23,729 nucleotides of DNA from CAIRDP01 sp037134895 (GCA_037134895.1 JBAXLI010000060.1:1-23729); one strand, 5' to 3'; positions 7,210 to 16,141 are shown, counted from the stretch's first letter. Notes: generated by a model from the sequence alone, not told the origin. Numbers and translations are program-made.

Positions 7210-7740
7210 ATGAACAATCTGGATAAGCTGATACAGGAGAATCGCGAGAAGTTTGACGGAACTGAACCTCTGGATGGCCATTTCGAAAGATTCCGTGAAA
7301 GGCTCGGATATGTTGAGGAAAAGGAAACCAGGACGCCTTCCAGGTATAGCCTTCTGAAAGTTGCCGCCATTATCCTTGTGATCATTACCGGCAGTGTAGT
7401 GGTTTTTGACCAGGCAGCAAAGTCGGTCCGCGACAGGTATATCGGCAAGGAAGATAGCCAGCTTACAGCCGAAATGGCCGAGGCCGTACAGTATTATGAT
7501 GCCAGGGCAATGGCCAGGATGAAGGATGTTCACCGACTTACTTCCGACCCGGTGCAGGCCGACAGGATTAATGAAGAAGCGCTTAAAGAGATGCAGGTGC
7601 TTGACGAAAACACCAGTGAACTCCAGAAGTCACTCGCTGAAAATCCGAATTGTGAACGCTTGCAGGCTGCCATCATACAAAACCAGCAGATGAAAGAAGG
7701 CGTGATGAATACGATCATTAACCAATTAAGTAAACATTAA
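7210..7740 (+). CDS. Single-pass membrane protein, putative anti-sigma factor
   Basis: A 176-residue protein with a charged N-terminal cytoplasmic part (1-48), one membrane helix at about 49-68 (LLKVAAIILVIITGSVVVF), and a mostly helical C-terminal part of about 105 residues rich in Glu, Gln and Asn, expected outside the inner membrane. No zinc anti-sigma HXXXCXXC motif is present. Topology and position, two bases after an ECF sigma gene, suggest it holds that sigma at the membrane. The N-terminal NREKFDGTEPLDGHFERF resembles what I recall of small membrane proteins beside Bacteroidetes ECF sigma genes, but I do not recognise a named family. Function is therefore inferred from context. Confidence 0.7.
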   Translation: MNNLDKLIQENREKFDGTEPLDGHFERFRERLGYVEEKETRTPSRYSLLKVAAIILVIITGSVVVFDQAAKSVRDRYIGKEDSQLTAEMAEAVQYYDARAMARMKDVHRLTSDPVQADRINEEALKEMQVLDENTSELQKSLAENPNCERLQAAIIQNQQMKEGVMNTIINQLSKH

Positions 7741-7756
7741 TACTAAAACACGGCAT

Positions 7757-8812
7757 ATGAAAACTACTAATAAAATAACCATCATGATACTCCTGCTCAT
7801 GCTTGCGATCGGCATGAAAGGGGGCACAATTAATGAATACACACGGGTGATTAAGAAGGAATTCAATGTGAATCCCGATGCACAGCTTACCGTCTCAAAT
7901 AAATTCGGACAGATCCATTGTGCAAACTGGGACAAAAATGTCGTTTCCATTGAAATAAAGGTGATCGTTGAAGCTGCAAACGACAATACTGCTGCCAAGA
8001 TGCTTGAAAAGATCAATGTGAATTTCAATGGAACTGCCTCCCTGGTCGAGGCGACGACAGTTCTGGAAGAAATGAAGACCTCGGGAAAAAGCAGGTTCCA
8101 GATCGATTATTTAATCAACATGCCTGTTGGCATGAGCATAGATTTTACCAATAAATTCGGTGATATTTATGTTTGCGAAGCTTCAGGAAAGGCCCGTATC
8201 AACCTGAGTTATGGCAACCTTGAGATTAACAAGTTGAATAATTCTGATAATCTTATTGATCTTAAGTTTTGCGGTTCGGGTAAGATCAAAAGCATGAAGG
8301 GAGCCGTGGTTAATCTGAAATATTCAACTCTGGAAGTGGATTATGCAGGCAGCATCAGACTGGATTCAAAATTTTCAAATTTAAGCGCCGATAAGATCAT
8401 TGCTCTGAATATGGCTTTTGAAGGCGGAGCCCTTGATGTCAGGAATTCTTCAACAGTTGAAAGCCGTTCAAAATATTCTGAAATGGATTTTGAACGGGTT
8501 GAACAGAGTCTTAATCTCGACATACAATACGGCAGCTGCAGTGTAAGTAATATGGGGCCTGATTTTACCAGCATCAGTATTAAGAACAGGTATGCGGATG
8601 TGGATGTACGGCTTAACGAAACTTCTGTGTATACGCTTGACGCAGCCATGAGATATTGCGAGCTCAGCTTTCCCGAGAATAATTCTGTTCTCAATTATCG
8701 CTCAGTTACTTCAACTTCTTCGGAATTCAGAGGTGTTGTAGGCAGCAAGGAGGCAAAACCAAAAGCCAGCGTGATGATAAGAAGTGACTATGGGAGCGTC
8801 TCGCTTAGATAG
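7757..8812 (+). CDS. Secreted DUF4097-like putative adhesin
   Basis: A 351-residue exported protein with a signal peptide (MKTTNKITIMILLLMLAIG) followed by a long stretch of short beta-strands with the look of a DUF4097-type beta-solenoid: repeating turns such as NKFGQIHC, NKFGDIYVCE, YGNLEINK, YSTLEVDY, FSNLSADK, YSEMDFE and YGSVSLR. In this family such repeats build an elongated sheet thought to act as an adhesin or envelope scaffold; no catalytic residues are visible. It follows the anti-sigma-like gene by 16 bases, so it is probably in the sigma operon. The product is likely periplasmic or at the surface, since it has no lipobox and no obvious membrane anchor. Confidence 0.75.
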   Translation: MKTTNKITIMILLLMLAIGMKGGTINEYTRVIKKEFNVNPDAQLTVSNKFGQIHCANWDKNVVSIEIKVIVEAANDNTAAKMLEKINVNFNGTASLVEATTVLEEMKTSGKSRFQIDYLINMPVGMSIDFTNKFGDIYVCEASGKARINLSYGNLEINKLNNSDNLIDLKFCGSGKIKSMKGAVVNLKYSTLEVDYAGSIRLDSKFSNLSADKIIALNMAFEGGALDVRNSSTVESRSKYSEMDFERVEQSLNLDIQYGSCSVSNMGPDFTSISIKNRYADVDVRLNETSVYTLDAAMRYCELSFPENNSVLNYRSVTSTSSEFRGVVGSKEAKPKASVMIRSDYGSVSLR

Positions 8813-8835
8813 TGAGTTGGTGAAATTGTGAAGTA
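8812..8835. repeat. Degenerate 8-base direct repeat, three units
   Basis: GTGAGTTG, GTGAAATT and GTGAAGTA follow one another directly after the stop of the adhesin gene. The units share GTGA and a period of eight. It is short and degenerate, so chance is possible, but its placement at a gene end parallels the three clear arrays elsewhere in the window. Confidence 0.35.
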
Positions 8836-8896
8836 AATGTAACCAAACATAGATTATAACATCAAATAGAAATCATACAAATTAAACCCCCAAACT

Positions 8897-9631
8897 ATGA
8901 AAACACAGAAAATCATCACCCTGTTTATGTTCATGGTCATGCTGACCAGCATTTCAGGCATCTCTTCAGGTTGCACAATGGCAGGCGCCGTACATGGAGA
9001 TGGTAAAGTAGTAAAGCAGACACGCGTCGTGAGTTCCTTCGACGGAATTGAAATCTCGGGAGCCTTCGACGTATACCTGAAGCAGGGAAGTATTGAAGAA
9101 GTTATCATTGAAGCAGATGAAAACCTGCAATCCATTATCACTGCCGAGGTAAAAGGCAGCACTCTAATGATTGATAACAAAAAACCGATAAATCATCCCA
9201 CGACACTCAAAGTGTACATCACATTCAAGGATCTGAAAAAAATTGAGACAAGCGGAGCCGTTGATATTGTTGCCGAGAATAAAATTACTGTAAATGAACT
9301 TGGACTGTCGTCAAGCGGGGCATCGGATGTGCGTATGGATATCTCTGCCAAAAAACTTGACCTGAACACCAGCGGTGCAAGTAAACTCAGGCTCAGCGGT
9401 TCTGTTACCGACGTGTCGGCCGATCTTTCAGGAGCTGGAGATCTTTACGGTTTTGATCTGGTTTGTGAAAACTTCAAAATTGAGATCAGCGGTGCAGGCA
9501 AAGCCCAGATCAATGTGACCAAATCGATTGATGCTGAAATTTCAGGAGCTGGAAGCATACATTATAAAGGAAATCCAACCAAGGTGAACCAGAGCGTTTC
9601 AGGCTCCGGGTCCATAAAGCGAGACGAATAA
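8897..9631 (+). CDS. Head-GIN-domain (DUF2807) lipoprotein
   Basis: A 244-residue exported protein of the putative auto-transporter adhesin head-GIN family. A hydrophobic signal (about 1-25) ends at a cysteine (C26, ISSGC) that could be a weak lipobox. The mature part opens with the family signature VVSSFDGIEISGAFDVYLKQG and continues as a beta-helix of repeated SGA turns (ETSGAVDI, SSSGASDV, NTSGASKL, LSGAGDLY, ISGAGKAQ, ISGAGSIH), closing with VSGSGSIKR. The length is normal for the family. It follows the DUF4097-like gene after an 84-base spacer with no clear promoter and is the last gene of the cassette before a hairpin terminator. It probably sits at the cell envelope; its ligand is unknown. 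Confidence 0.85.
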   Translation: MKTQKIITLFMFMVMLTSISGISSGCTMAGAVHGDGKVVKQTRVVSSFDGIEISGAFDVYLKQGSIEEVIIEADENLQSIITAEVKGSTLMIDNKKPINHPTTLKVYITFKDLKKIETSGAVDIVAENKITVNELGLSSSGASDVRMDISAKKLDLNTSGASKLRLSGSVTDVSADLSGAGDLYGFDLVCENFKIEISGAGKAQINVTKSIDAEISGAGSIHYKGNPTKVNQSVSGSGSIKRDE

Positions 9632-9671
9632 CCCTGCGAAGGCAGCGGAAAACAAGTTAAGGTTGAAACAT

Positions 9672-9708
9672 TCAGCGGGGCAGCGGAAACGGAAGGCTGT
9701 CCCGCTGA
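9672..9708 (+). terminator. Hairpin terminator after the GIN-domain gene
   Basis: Bases 9672-9684 pair with 9696-9708 in a 13-bp, GC-rich stem (one G-U pair) with an 11-base loop, followed on the plus strand by ATTTGTTTAT. It lies between convergent genes and so can stop transcription from the sigma cassette; on the minus strand it also follows nothing but the end of the CBM protein gene, so it may serve both. Confidence 0.75.
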
Positions 9709-9713
9709 TTTGT

Positions 9714-11153
9714 TTATGGTTCTATCCAGAGAACCGAGTTCCCCGTCCCATATTCGTTATTTTCCCAGAGCTCATTCCCCGGATCATTGATCCATTTTCC
9801 GTCGACAATGAATTTGTAAGTATGTTTACCTGGTTTGAGGTACAGAGGGAATACCCAGACATCATTCCTGATGATCATCTCATAACCGTCTTTATTCCAG
9901 CCGTTGAAACTGCCCGAAAGCAGGACTTTCCGGGCCCCGGCAAAGCCCGCAAGGGTGAAGAGGTGATTTGGTTTCACGGCAAGAAATGAATTCTCCGAAC
10001 TGCCTTTCCCGACGGTATACTGATTATCGGGATCAGTGATCCACCGGCCATCAAGAATGAACTTGTACTCATAATTCCCCGGAGCAAGTACATACGGAAG
10101 TTTCCATCCGTTTGACAATTTCAGCATGGATAATTCTTCAGGATTCCAGGCATTGAAGTTGCCTGCCACATGAACATGTTTAATGGCCGAATGCCCGTTC
10201 AGAACGAAAAACATCGTATCTCCGATACTCAGAAAGGAATTTTTATGACCCATTCCGTCGGGCCTGAAAACATCATTCCCTGGATCAAGAAACCATTCCC
10301 CATCTACAATGAATTTGTATGCATGAGTCCCTTCACGGAGAAAGAGATTGACAGCCCATCCTCCTTTAACAGCCTGCATCCTTATTTGTGACGGATTCCA
10401 GTTGTTGAAACTTCCGGCGACATACACTTTTTTAGAGGTTTTATAAAAGGGAAGGAAAAAACGATAATTGTAACAATAAACAACAGAATTCCCACCACCC
10501 TGGCTGTCATCCTCTGAGAGTTTATTATATGGATCCCTGGTCCACTGGCCGTCGATAATATACTTATAGGTGTATTTACCAGGCTTCAGGCTGAGGGTGA
10601 TGATCCATCCGGAGTCGCAGCGTATCATGGGGGTTTGCATCGTACTCCAGTTGTTGAAGGAACCCGAAAGATAAACGTGGCTGGCATATTTTCTATTGGG
10701 CAGGTAAAAACGGGCTTCTCCTTTGTTGTAATTGAATATACTGTAAAGACTGAACACATTGACCCCAAATGCGTCTGATTCCCTTTCCTCTATTCCTGCT
10801 GCATTTATCCAGCGGTCGTCGAGCATGTATATGTCTCCCTTTCCGTAAGAACTCCCGTTGTCCATTGGTTTTGAAACTTCGACCAGGTTGTTGTCAATCT
10901 TCCTGATCTTCCAGGTCACCTTATCCAGGACGATCTCAGTCTTGCTTCCGAAAGCATCAGCAAGCAAAGCGCTGTCAAGGTCAAACAGCCTGATCACTTC
11001 CTTCTTTTGCCCATTGGTCCAACGGTGGTCAAGTTTGAAAACCAGAAGATTGTCATCGAGCCTGCAGATTGTTTTGGGATCAATCTGCGCCCGGGCATCA
11101 AAAGCCAAGACTAATATTGCCAGGACGATTATATATGACAAACGTTTTTTCAA
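9714..11153 (-). CDS. Secreted protein with four tandem glycogen-binding (AMPK-CBM/CBM48-like) domains
   Basis: A 479-residue exported protein: signal peptide 1-22 (cleavage after ARA), a domain of about 120 residues I do not recognise, then four tandem repeats of about 82 residues (147-227, 231-311, 314-394, 397-479). Each repeat has the AMPK-beta/CBM48 pattern: GSFNNW or close variants at 164, 247, 331 and 414, a Trp about 18 residues later, PG-Y/H-Y/A-YK, and an I-DG-W--DP-N end. The family binds alpha-glucans such as glycogen or starch; here no catalytic domain is attached. The start is a TTG overlapping the TGA stop of the protease gene upstream (TTGA), and the signal peptide follows immediately, so the non-ATG start is credible. 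Binding several glucan chains at once is my inference. Confidence 0.85.
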   Translation of the reverse strand: MKKRLSYIIVLAILVLAFDARAQIDPKTICRLDDNLLVFKLDHRWTNGQKKEVIRLFDLDSALLADAFGSKTEIVLDKVTWKIRKIDNNLVEVSKPMDNGSSYGKGDIYMLDDRWINAAGIEERESDAFGVNVFSLYSIFNYNKGEARFYLPNRKYASHVYLSGSFNNWSTMQTPMIRCDSGWIITLSLKPGKYTYKYIIDGQWTRDPYNKLSEDDSQGGGNSVVYCYNYRFFLPFYKTSKKVYVAGSFNNWNPSQIRMQAVKGGWAVNLFLREGTHAYKFIVDGEWFLDPGNDVFRPDGMGHKNSFLSIGDTMFFVLNGHSAIKHVHVAGNFNAWNPEELSMLKLSNGWKLPYVLAPGNYEYKFILDGRWITDPDNQYTVGKGSSENSFLAVKPNHLFTLAGFAGARKVLLSGSFNGWNKDGYEMIIRNDVWVFPLYLKPGKHTYKFIVDGKWINDPGNELWENNEYGTGNSVLWIEP

Positions 11154-12181
11154 TTCTTATTTATTTTAATAATGCTTATCCTGATCTCCTGCCTCACTAA
11201 ATTAACGCAAATCAGTCCCTGTTCAAAAAAATCATAGCCCAGCATACCGTCAATTGTAAATCCATAGGCAGCCGACATATTGTCAAGATTGGTAATAATG
11301 GTCTGCATCTCGGTAATAGGCCGTCCTCCCAGGCTGAAGTCATTCAGGGTCCCGTAAAGCGCCTCAACCGAAGGCTTTCCTGAGCCAACCAGTCCTGACC
11401 TTCGGGTAATGCTCACAGTACTCATGACCTTTTTGGAAGAAGCAGAACTGATCACATTCGACTCAGCCCCTGTATCGAGACAAAAACTAAGTGTTTTTCC
11501 TCCTATCTTCGGGCTTACAAAAAGAATGTCCTGGTAGATCTGTAGTTTCTGGGTTATGTCAGCCCTGAATGCTTCAGTATTGCGGCTTATCCTGTTGCCA
11601 TCTTGGTCGAGCCTGTACAGGTGGAGTTCATTGTGGTTTACATCAATGACTACTTCCATGTTTTTCAACAGGCTGAAACCAAGGAGCCCGAGGATCTTTA
11701 CCCCCCTGCGGTTCTCAATATGCCCGAGGTCGGTGAGGTCGGCCATAATATTGGTATAGGAGAGTCCGGAGATCTGGATCCTGCTGATTTTCGTCTGCCT
11801 CACACTGGCCACGCCACCGGTTATTCCGCCCCTTTCACTGGATTCAATGCTCACGTATTTTCTGAAATACGTATTGTTCAGCACCAGTTTTGACGAACCC
11901 GTATCGAAAATGAAGTTCCCGGTTTCGTTATCAATCTTGGCTTCCATCATCAGAAGCCGGCCCGCACGTTTCAGGGGAATAGTCACCTCATCTGGGATGC
12001 CTGTCTGACCTGACCCGCTGCTTTCGCTTACAGTGATGGTTATTGTATTATTTATGACAAAAGAAATTGTTCCTGAACGATCTGCTGCCGAAACACCTGA
12101 CGAGAAAAAAGCCCCGACAAGAATGATGACAAGGATAATCAGGTTAAGGTGTTTTTTAGTTGCAGAAAGTTTCATCTCCAT
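11150..12181 (-). CDS. Secreted double retropepsin-like aspartyl protease
   Basis: A 343-residue exported protein with a signal peptide (about 1-32, ending near VSA). It has two retropepsin-like domains, each with a catalytic-type DTG: FIFDTGSSKLVLN (D93) and FCLDTGAESNVIS (D236). Each is followed by the second-half signature, ILGLLGFSLLK near 163 and IDGMLGYDFF near 310. Two retropepsin units in one chain would allow an intramolecular active site, as in pepsins, or two separate dimers. A second ATG two codons in is equally plausible. The gene lies 61 bases after ligA and overlaps the start of the four-CBM protein by four bases, so the two exported proteins are translationally coupled. Substrate unknown. 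Confidence 0.85.
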   Translation of the reverse strand: MEMKLSATKKHLNLIILVIILVGAFFSSGVSAADRSGTISFVINNTITITVSESSGSGQTGIPDEVTIPLKRAGRLLMMEAKIDNETGNFIFDTGSSKLVLNNTYFRKYVSIESSERGGITGGVASVRQTKISRIQISGLSYTNIMADLTDLGHIENRRGVKILGLLGFSLLKNMEVVIDVNHNELHLYRLDQDGNRISRNTEAFRADITQKLQIYQDILFVSPKIGGKTLSFCLDTGAESNVISSASSKKVMSTVSITRRSGLVGSGKPSVEALYGTLNDFSLGGRPITEMQTIITNLDNMSAAYGFTIDGMLGYDFFEQGLICVNLVRQEIRISIIKINKN

Positions 12182-12242
12182 TAAGAAAAGTAAGATCCGG
12201 TTTAATACCTGAACCCAGGCTGTAAAATTACAAAATGCTTCC

Positions 12243-14291
12243 TTATCTAATCATCCCAAGGAAATCATCCTCAGTAATTATTCTGACATCCAAGGATTCA
12301 GCCTTTTTCCGCTTCTCCGGGCCCATATTTGCTCCTGCAAGCAGGAACGACGTCCGGGCCGAGACCGAAGAAACGTTTTTACCACCATGTTCTTCGACCG
12401 CCCTTTTGATCTCATCCCGGGAAAATTTCTCAAACACTCCACTCACGACGAACGTCATTCCATTGAGGTGATTGCTTTTTTTTACCGACTGTTCTGCCGA
12501 AAACTCCATGTTCACCCCATTCATCCTGAGTTTTTCAACCAGTTCCATGTTCACAGCTGATTCAAGCCATTTTTTCAGGCTCTCTGCGATCTTTTCGCCT
12601 ATTTCCTCAACATCGGTCAGTTCACCGGGCTCTGCCATCCGCAGTTTATCAAAAGAACCGAAATGACGGGCAAGTTTACGGGCCACAGTTTCGCCCACAT
12701 ACCTGATCCCCAGGGCAAACAGGACCCTGTCGAACTGAACCTGCTTTGAAGCTTCAATACCCCTCAGGATATTCTCTACGGTTTTGTCTCTGAACCTGAC
12801 TATCCTGTCTTTACGGTCGCCTTCACCTTTGTATAGCTTCTCAAGTCCGTCGAGCTTGTCAAATGTCAGTTCATACAGGTCGGCAGGAGATCTTACGAGG
12901 CCATTGTCGAACAATATTTCGATCTTGCCCTCACCCAGGCTGTCGATGTTCATGGCTTTGCGGCTGATAAAATGCTCAAGTTTGCCTTTTAGCTGAGGCG
13001 GGCATTCGGTTTCGTTGGTACATACCCAGGCTGCTTCTCCTTCACGGCGAATCAGCGGTGTGCCGCATTCAGGACATGCCAACGGGAATTGAAGCGGCAG
13101 TGCTGAGGCAGGCCTTTTTGAAAGATCCACAGCGGTTATCTTAGGGATAATTTCCCCTCCTTTTTCAACAAATACAGTATCGCCGACACGCAGGTCGAGA
13201 AGAGCGATTACATCGGCGTTATGAAGTGTTGCACGCTTTACCACAGTTCCGGCAAGCAGAACCGGTTTCAGATTAGCCACTGGTGTGACGGTACCGGTTC
13301 TCCCGACCTGGAAGTCGACCGACAATAATCCGGTTGAAGCCTCCTGGGCTTTAAACTTATAGGCGATGGCCCAGCGTGGTGATTTGGCTGTAAAACCCAG
13401 CTTTTCCTGGTCAGAGAAAGAATTGACCTTGATCACAACCCCGTCGATGTCGAAGGGAAGTTCCTTTCTTTCCTTATCCCAGGTATTGATATAATCAAAG
13501 ATATCGTCGATGCCCTGGCAGCGGACCATATATTCAGAGACTTTGAATCCCCATTTTTTTGCTGCCTGCAGGGATTCATAATGAGTGCTGAACGGAAGCT
13601 CATTGCCTGGAAGATAATACAGGAAGCAGTCGAGACGGCGTTTTGCAACTTCAGCAGAGTCAAGCATTTTCAGGCTACCAGAGGCTGCATTACGAGGATT
13701 TGCAAAGGGTTCCTCGCCTTCCTCTTCCCGTTGCCTGTTCAATGCTTCGAAACTGGCATGGGGCATAAAAATTTCGCCCCGGATCTCGAACTCCCCGGGA
13801 AAACCTTCACCATGTAATCTCAAGGGAATACTGCGGATGGTTTTTACATTTGCAGTTACATCATCGCCCTGTTCCCCGTCACCACGGGTCACGGCCTGAA
13901 AGAGCTTCCCGTTACGATAGGTAAGACAGATCGCGACACCGTCAAATTTTAGTTCGCAAACATATTCGGGCTTGCCGCTTATCAGCTTGTGTATCCTTTC
14001 TTCAAATTCCCTGATATCCTGCTCAGAATAAGTGTTGCCCAGCGAAAGCATGGGATATTTGTGAACCACCTGCCTGAACTCTTTTGCAATTTCACCTCCA
14101 ACCTGCCTGGTGGGGGAGTCAGGGGCAATGAACTCAGGAAATTCTTTCTCAAGCTGTATCAGCTCTTCGAGCTTCAGGTCAAATTGCCTGTCGGAAATAA
14201 GCGGGCGGGAAAGAAGATAATAGTTGTAATTATGCCTGCGGATCTCTTCCGACAGCTCATCAATCCTTTGCTTTGCAAGAACCCGGTCCAT
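12243..14291 (-). CDS. ligA: NAD-dependent DNA ligase
   Basis: Seals nicks in replication and repair using NAD. The 682-residue protein has the whole bacterial LigA plan: N-terminal Ia domain (HNYNYYLL), adenylation domain with the catalytic lysine K115 in CELKFDG, OB fold, a four-cysteine zinc finger near residues 406-430 (CPECG then C-CPP), helix-hairpin-helix region, and a C-terminal BRCT domain (about 600-682, MTFVVSGVFEKFSRDE). Length is normal. It begins two bases after the glycosyltransferase stop, so it is expressed in the same minus-strand unit, an ordinary core gene embedded in an accessory-looking neighbourhood. Confidence 0.98.
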   Translation of the reverse strand: MDRVLAKQRIDELSEEIRRHNYNYYLLSRPLISDRQFDLKLEELIQLEKEFPEFIAPDSPTRQVGGEIAKEFRQVVHKYPMLSLGNTYSEQDIREFEERIHKLISGKPEYVCELKFDGVAICLTYRNGKLFQAVTRGDGEQGDDVTANVKTIRSIPLRLHGEGFPGEFEIRGEIFMPHASFEALNRQREEEGEEPFANPRNAASGSLKMLDSAEVAKRRLDCFLYYLPGNELPFSTHYESLQAAKKWGFKVSEYMVRCQGIDDIFDYINTWDKERKELPFDIDGVVIKVNSFSDQEKLGFTAKSPRWAIAYKFKAQEASTGLLSVDFQVGRTGTVTPVANLKPVLLAGTVVKRATLHNADVIALLDLRVGDTVFVEKGGEIIPKITAVDLSKRPASALPLQFPLACPECGTPLIRREGEAAWVCTNETECPPQLKGKLEHFISRKAMNIDSLGEGKIEILFDNGLVRSPADLYELTFDKLDGLEKLYKGEGDRKDRIVRFRDKTVENILRGIEASKQVQFDRVLFALGIRYVGETVARKLARHFGSFDKLRMAEPGELTDVEEIGEKIAESLKKWLESAVNMELVEKLRMNGVNMEFSAEQSVKKSNHLNGMTFVVSGVFEKFSRDEIKRAVEEHGGKNVSSVSARTSFLLAGANMGPEKRKKAESLDVRIITEDDFLGMIR

Positions 14292-14293
14292 AC

Positions 14294-15007
14294 TTACCTG
14301 ATTTTCCAGATCCCGAATTTGATCTTCAGCACAGAGCCTGCGTAGCGGAACAATTCACTTTTCAGATTGGTTTTTGACAATCCGCCAAGCCGGTCTTTAT
14401 ATACAACCGGTATTTCAATGATGGGATGGTTGTTTTTTTGCATCACATAAAGGAAACGGATGAAATAATCTCCGTAACCAAAAAATATTTTCTCCACATC
14501 AAGTCCGTCAAGTACTTCTCTTTTGAAACAGTAATAACCGCTTAGATTATCAGTGGTCTGCATTTTCAAGGTATAATGGATGAATTTATTGAAGACCTTG
14601 CTGCCGAAGTATCTGAACCGGGAAGTTTCCATGCCCCCTCCGATAACGTACCGGGAACATGTTGCGATCTCAAAGTATTCGGTGATGCTGACCAGGAGTG
14701 GGATTAGTTTGGGCGGATGATTGAAATCGGTATCCATGACGATAATCTTGGTCCCTTCGGCGAGCTTTATCCCGTGAAGGATTGCCGTTGCCAGGCCTTT
14801 CTCTTTTTCCCTCAGGACCGGCCTTACCCTGGGGTTGTCTTTCCATCTTTCGCATACCTCTTTGTAAGTGCCGTCGGGACTGTTGTCATCAACGATGAGG
14901 ATCTCGAAGGTATAAGGGTGATTCTCAAGAATATCATAGATCTCAGAGATCAGGGCATTGATCGAATCCCGTTCATTAAAGGTAGGAAGTATAACACTCA
15001 GGTTCAT
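14294..15007 (-). CDS. GT2 polyprenol-phosphate glycosyltransferase (DPM1-like)
   Basis: A 237-residue family 2 glycosyltransferase of the dolichol-phosphate mannose synthase type, which loads a sugar from a nucleotide donor onto undecaprenyl phosphate at the cytoplasmic face. Seen features are SVILPTFNERDSI at the start, the donor-binding DDNSPDGT at 40-47, and MDTDFNHPP at 91-99, where DTD replaces the usual DAD. There is no C-terminal membrane pair, so it is the short soluble form. It overlaps the aminotransferase gene by four bases and lies near the GT39 gene, which uses such lipid-linked sugars, so the three probably form one pathway. Confidence 0.88.
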   Translation of the reverse strand: MNLSVILPTFNERDSINALISEIYDILENHPYTFEILIVDDNSPDGTYKEVCERWKDNPRVRPVLREKEKGLATAILHGIKLAEGTKIIVMDTDFNHPPKLIPLLVSITEYFEIATCSRYVIGGGMETSRFRYFGSKVFNKFIHYTLKMQTTDNLSGYYCFKREVLDGLDVEKIFFGYGDYFIRFLYVMQKNNHPIIEIPVVYKDRLGGLSKTNLKSELFRYAGSVLKIKFGIWKIR

Positions 15008-16125
15008 GGAGAATGGTTTTCATAAGCCCTGACCAGGCAGGATGCAATATAGTCAATCTTTTCATCTTCCAGGCCGACATAGGTGGGCAAACTTATACCT
15101 TCCCCGGCAATCGTAGCGCAATTATGATTGTTTCCTGCACGAAACGAAGGGTCTGAATAAAAAGGCATCAGGTGAATGGGATAGAACACAGGGCGGCTGT
15201 CGATGTTCTGCCTGCCAAGTTCGGCCATCACTGCATCCCTCTTTTGGTAATCCATCCCCAGCAGTCTTACTGTCATAAGCCAGTTCACATTCCTGTTGCC
15301 ATGAGTTTCCTGGAAAGCAATCCCCTTGCATACCGACAATTTTTCTTTATACTGTTTGTGGATGGCATCTCGTGAAGCCAGAAGGGAGTCGAGCTGTTCA
15401 AGCTGGGCCAGTCCGACTGCCGCCTGCATATTGGTCATGCGGTAATTGAATCCAAGTTCATCGTACCAGTATTTCCTGCTGCGGTTCATCCCGTGATCCC
15501 TGAGTATCCTCATTTTTTCGGCCAGAGCGTCATCATTGGTGATGCACATTCCGCCTTCACCGGTAGTCATGATCTTATTTCCGAAAAAACTGAAACAGCT
15601 GATATGACCGAATGTTCCGACTTTTCTTCCGCTTATGGTTGCGCCCGTGGCTTCAGCACAATCCTCAATGACCAGGAGGTTTTTCTCGTTCGCAAGTTCC
15701 ATGATCGCTTCCATATTTGCCGGATTACCATAGAGGTGTACAGGTATGATGGCTTTTGTCAGAGGGGTGATGGCATCCCGGATCGTTTCAGCACTGATGT
15801 TCCAGTCGTCCAGTTCTACCTCAGCCAGCAGGGGAAGGGCATTGCAGTACCTCACTGAATTGGATGTGGCAATAAAGGTCAGGTCAGGTACAATGACCTC
15901 GTCCCCTTGTTTTATCCCGCAGGCCGAGAGTGAAAGATGCAATGCAATAGTCCCGTTATGGGTGGCAACTGCATGCTTCACCCCGTGATAATTTGCGAAC
16001 TCTTTTTCAAACCGGTCAATATAGGATCCTATCGAACTTATCCAGCCCGATTCCAGGGCATCAAGTACATACTTTTTTTCATTACCCAGGAAGGAGGGCC
16101 TGGCGATAGGAATTTTTTCTGTCAT
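15004..16125 (-). CDS. DegT/DnrJ/EryC1/StrS sugar aminotransferase (perosamine-synthase-like)
   Basis: A 373-residue PLP enzyme that transaminates a nucleotide-linked keto sugar to an amino sugar. The PLP lysine is K184 in SFFGNKIMTTGEGG, and the cofactor-binding aspartate is D155 in VIEDCAEA. The N-terminus (IPIARPSFLGNEKKYVLDAL, ESGWISS) resembles GDP-perosamine synthases as I remember them, but the exact sugar is a guess. Length fits the family. It lies 16 bases after the GT39 gene and overlaps the GT2 gene by four bases. Its product would be an amino-sugar donor for the GT2 enzyme; other dehydrating or epimerising enzymes needed to make the keto sugar are not in the window. Confidence 0.9.
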   Translation of the reverse strand: MTEKIPIARPSFLGNEKKYVLDALESGWISSIGSYIDRFEKEFANYHGVKHAVATHNGTIALHLSLSACGIKQGDEVIVPDLTFIATSNSVRYCNALPLLAEVELDDWNISAETIRDAITPLTKAIIPVHLYGNPANMEAIMELANEKNLLVIEDCAEATGATISGRKVGTFGHISCFSFFGNKIMTTGEGGMCITNDDALAEKMRILRDHGMNRSRKYWYDELGFNYRMTNMQAAVGLAQLEQLDSLLASRDAIHKQYKEKLSVCKGIAFQETHGNRNVNWLMTVRLLGMDYQKRDAVMAELGRQNIDSRPVFYPIHLMPFYSDPSFRAGNNHNCATIAGEGISLPTYVGLEDEKIDYIASCLVRAYENHSP

Positions 16126-16141
16126 GATAATACCTTATTCG

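Noticed and set aside
9663..9989. 108-residue open frame on the plus strand after the GIN gene
   Set aside because: It begins in the terminator region and runs antisense through the fourth CBM repeat; no start signal or domain is seen.
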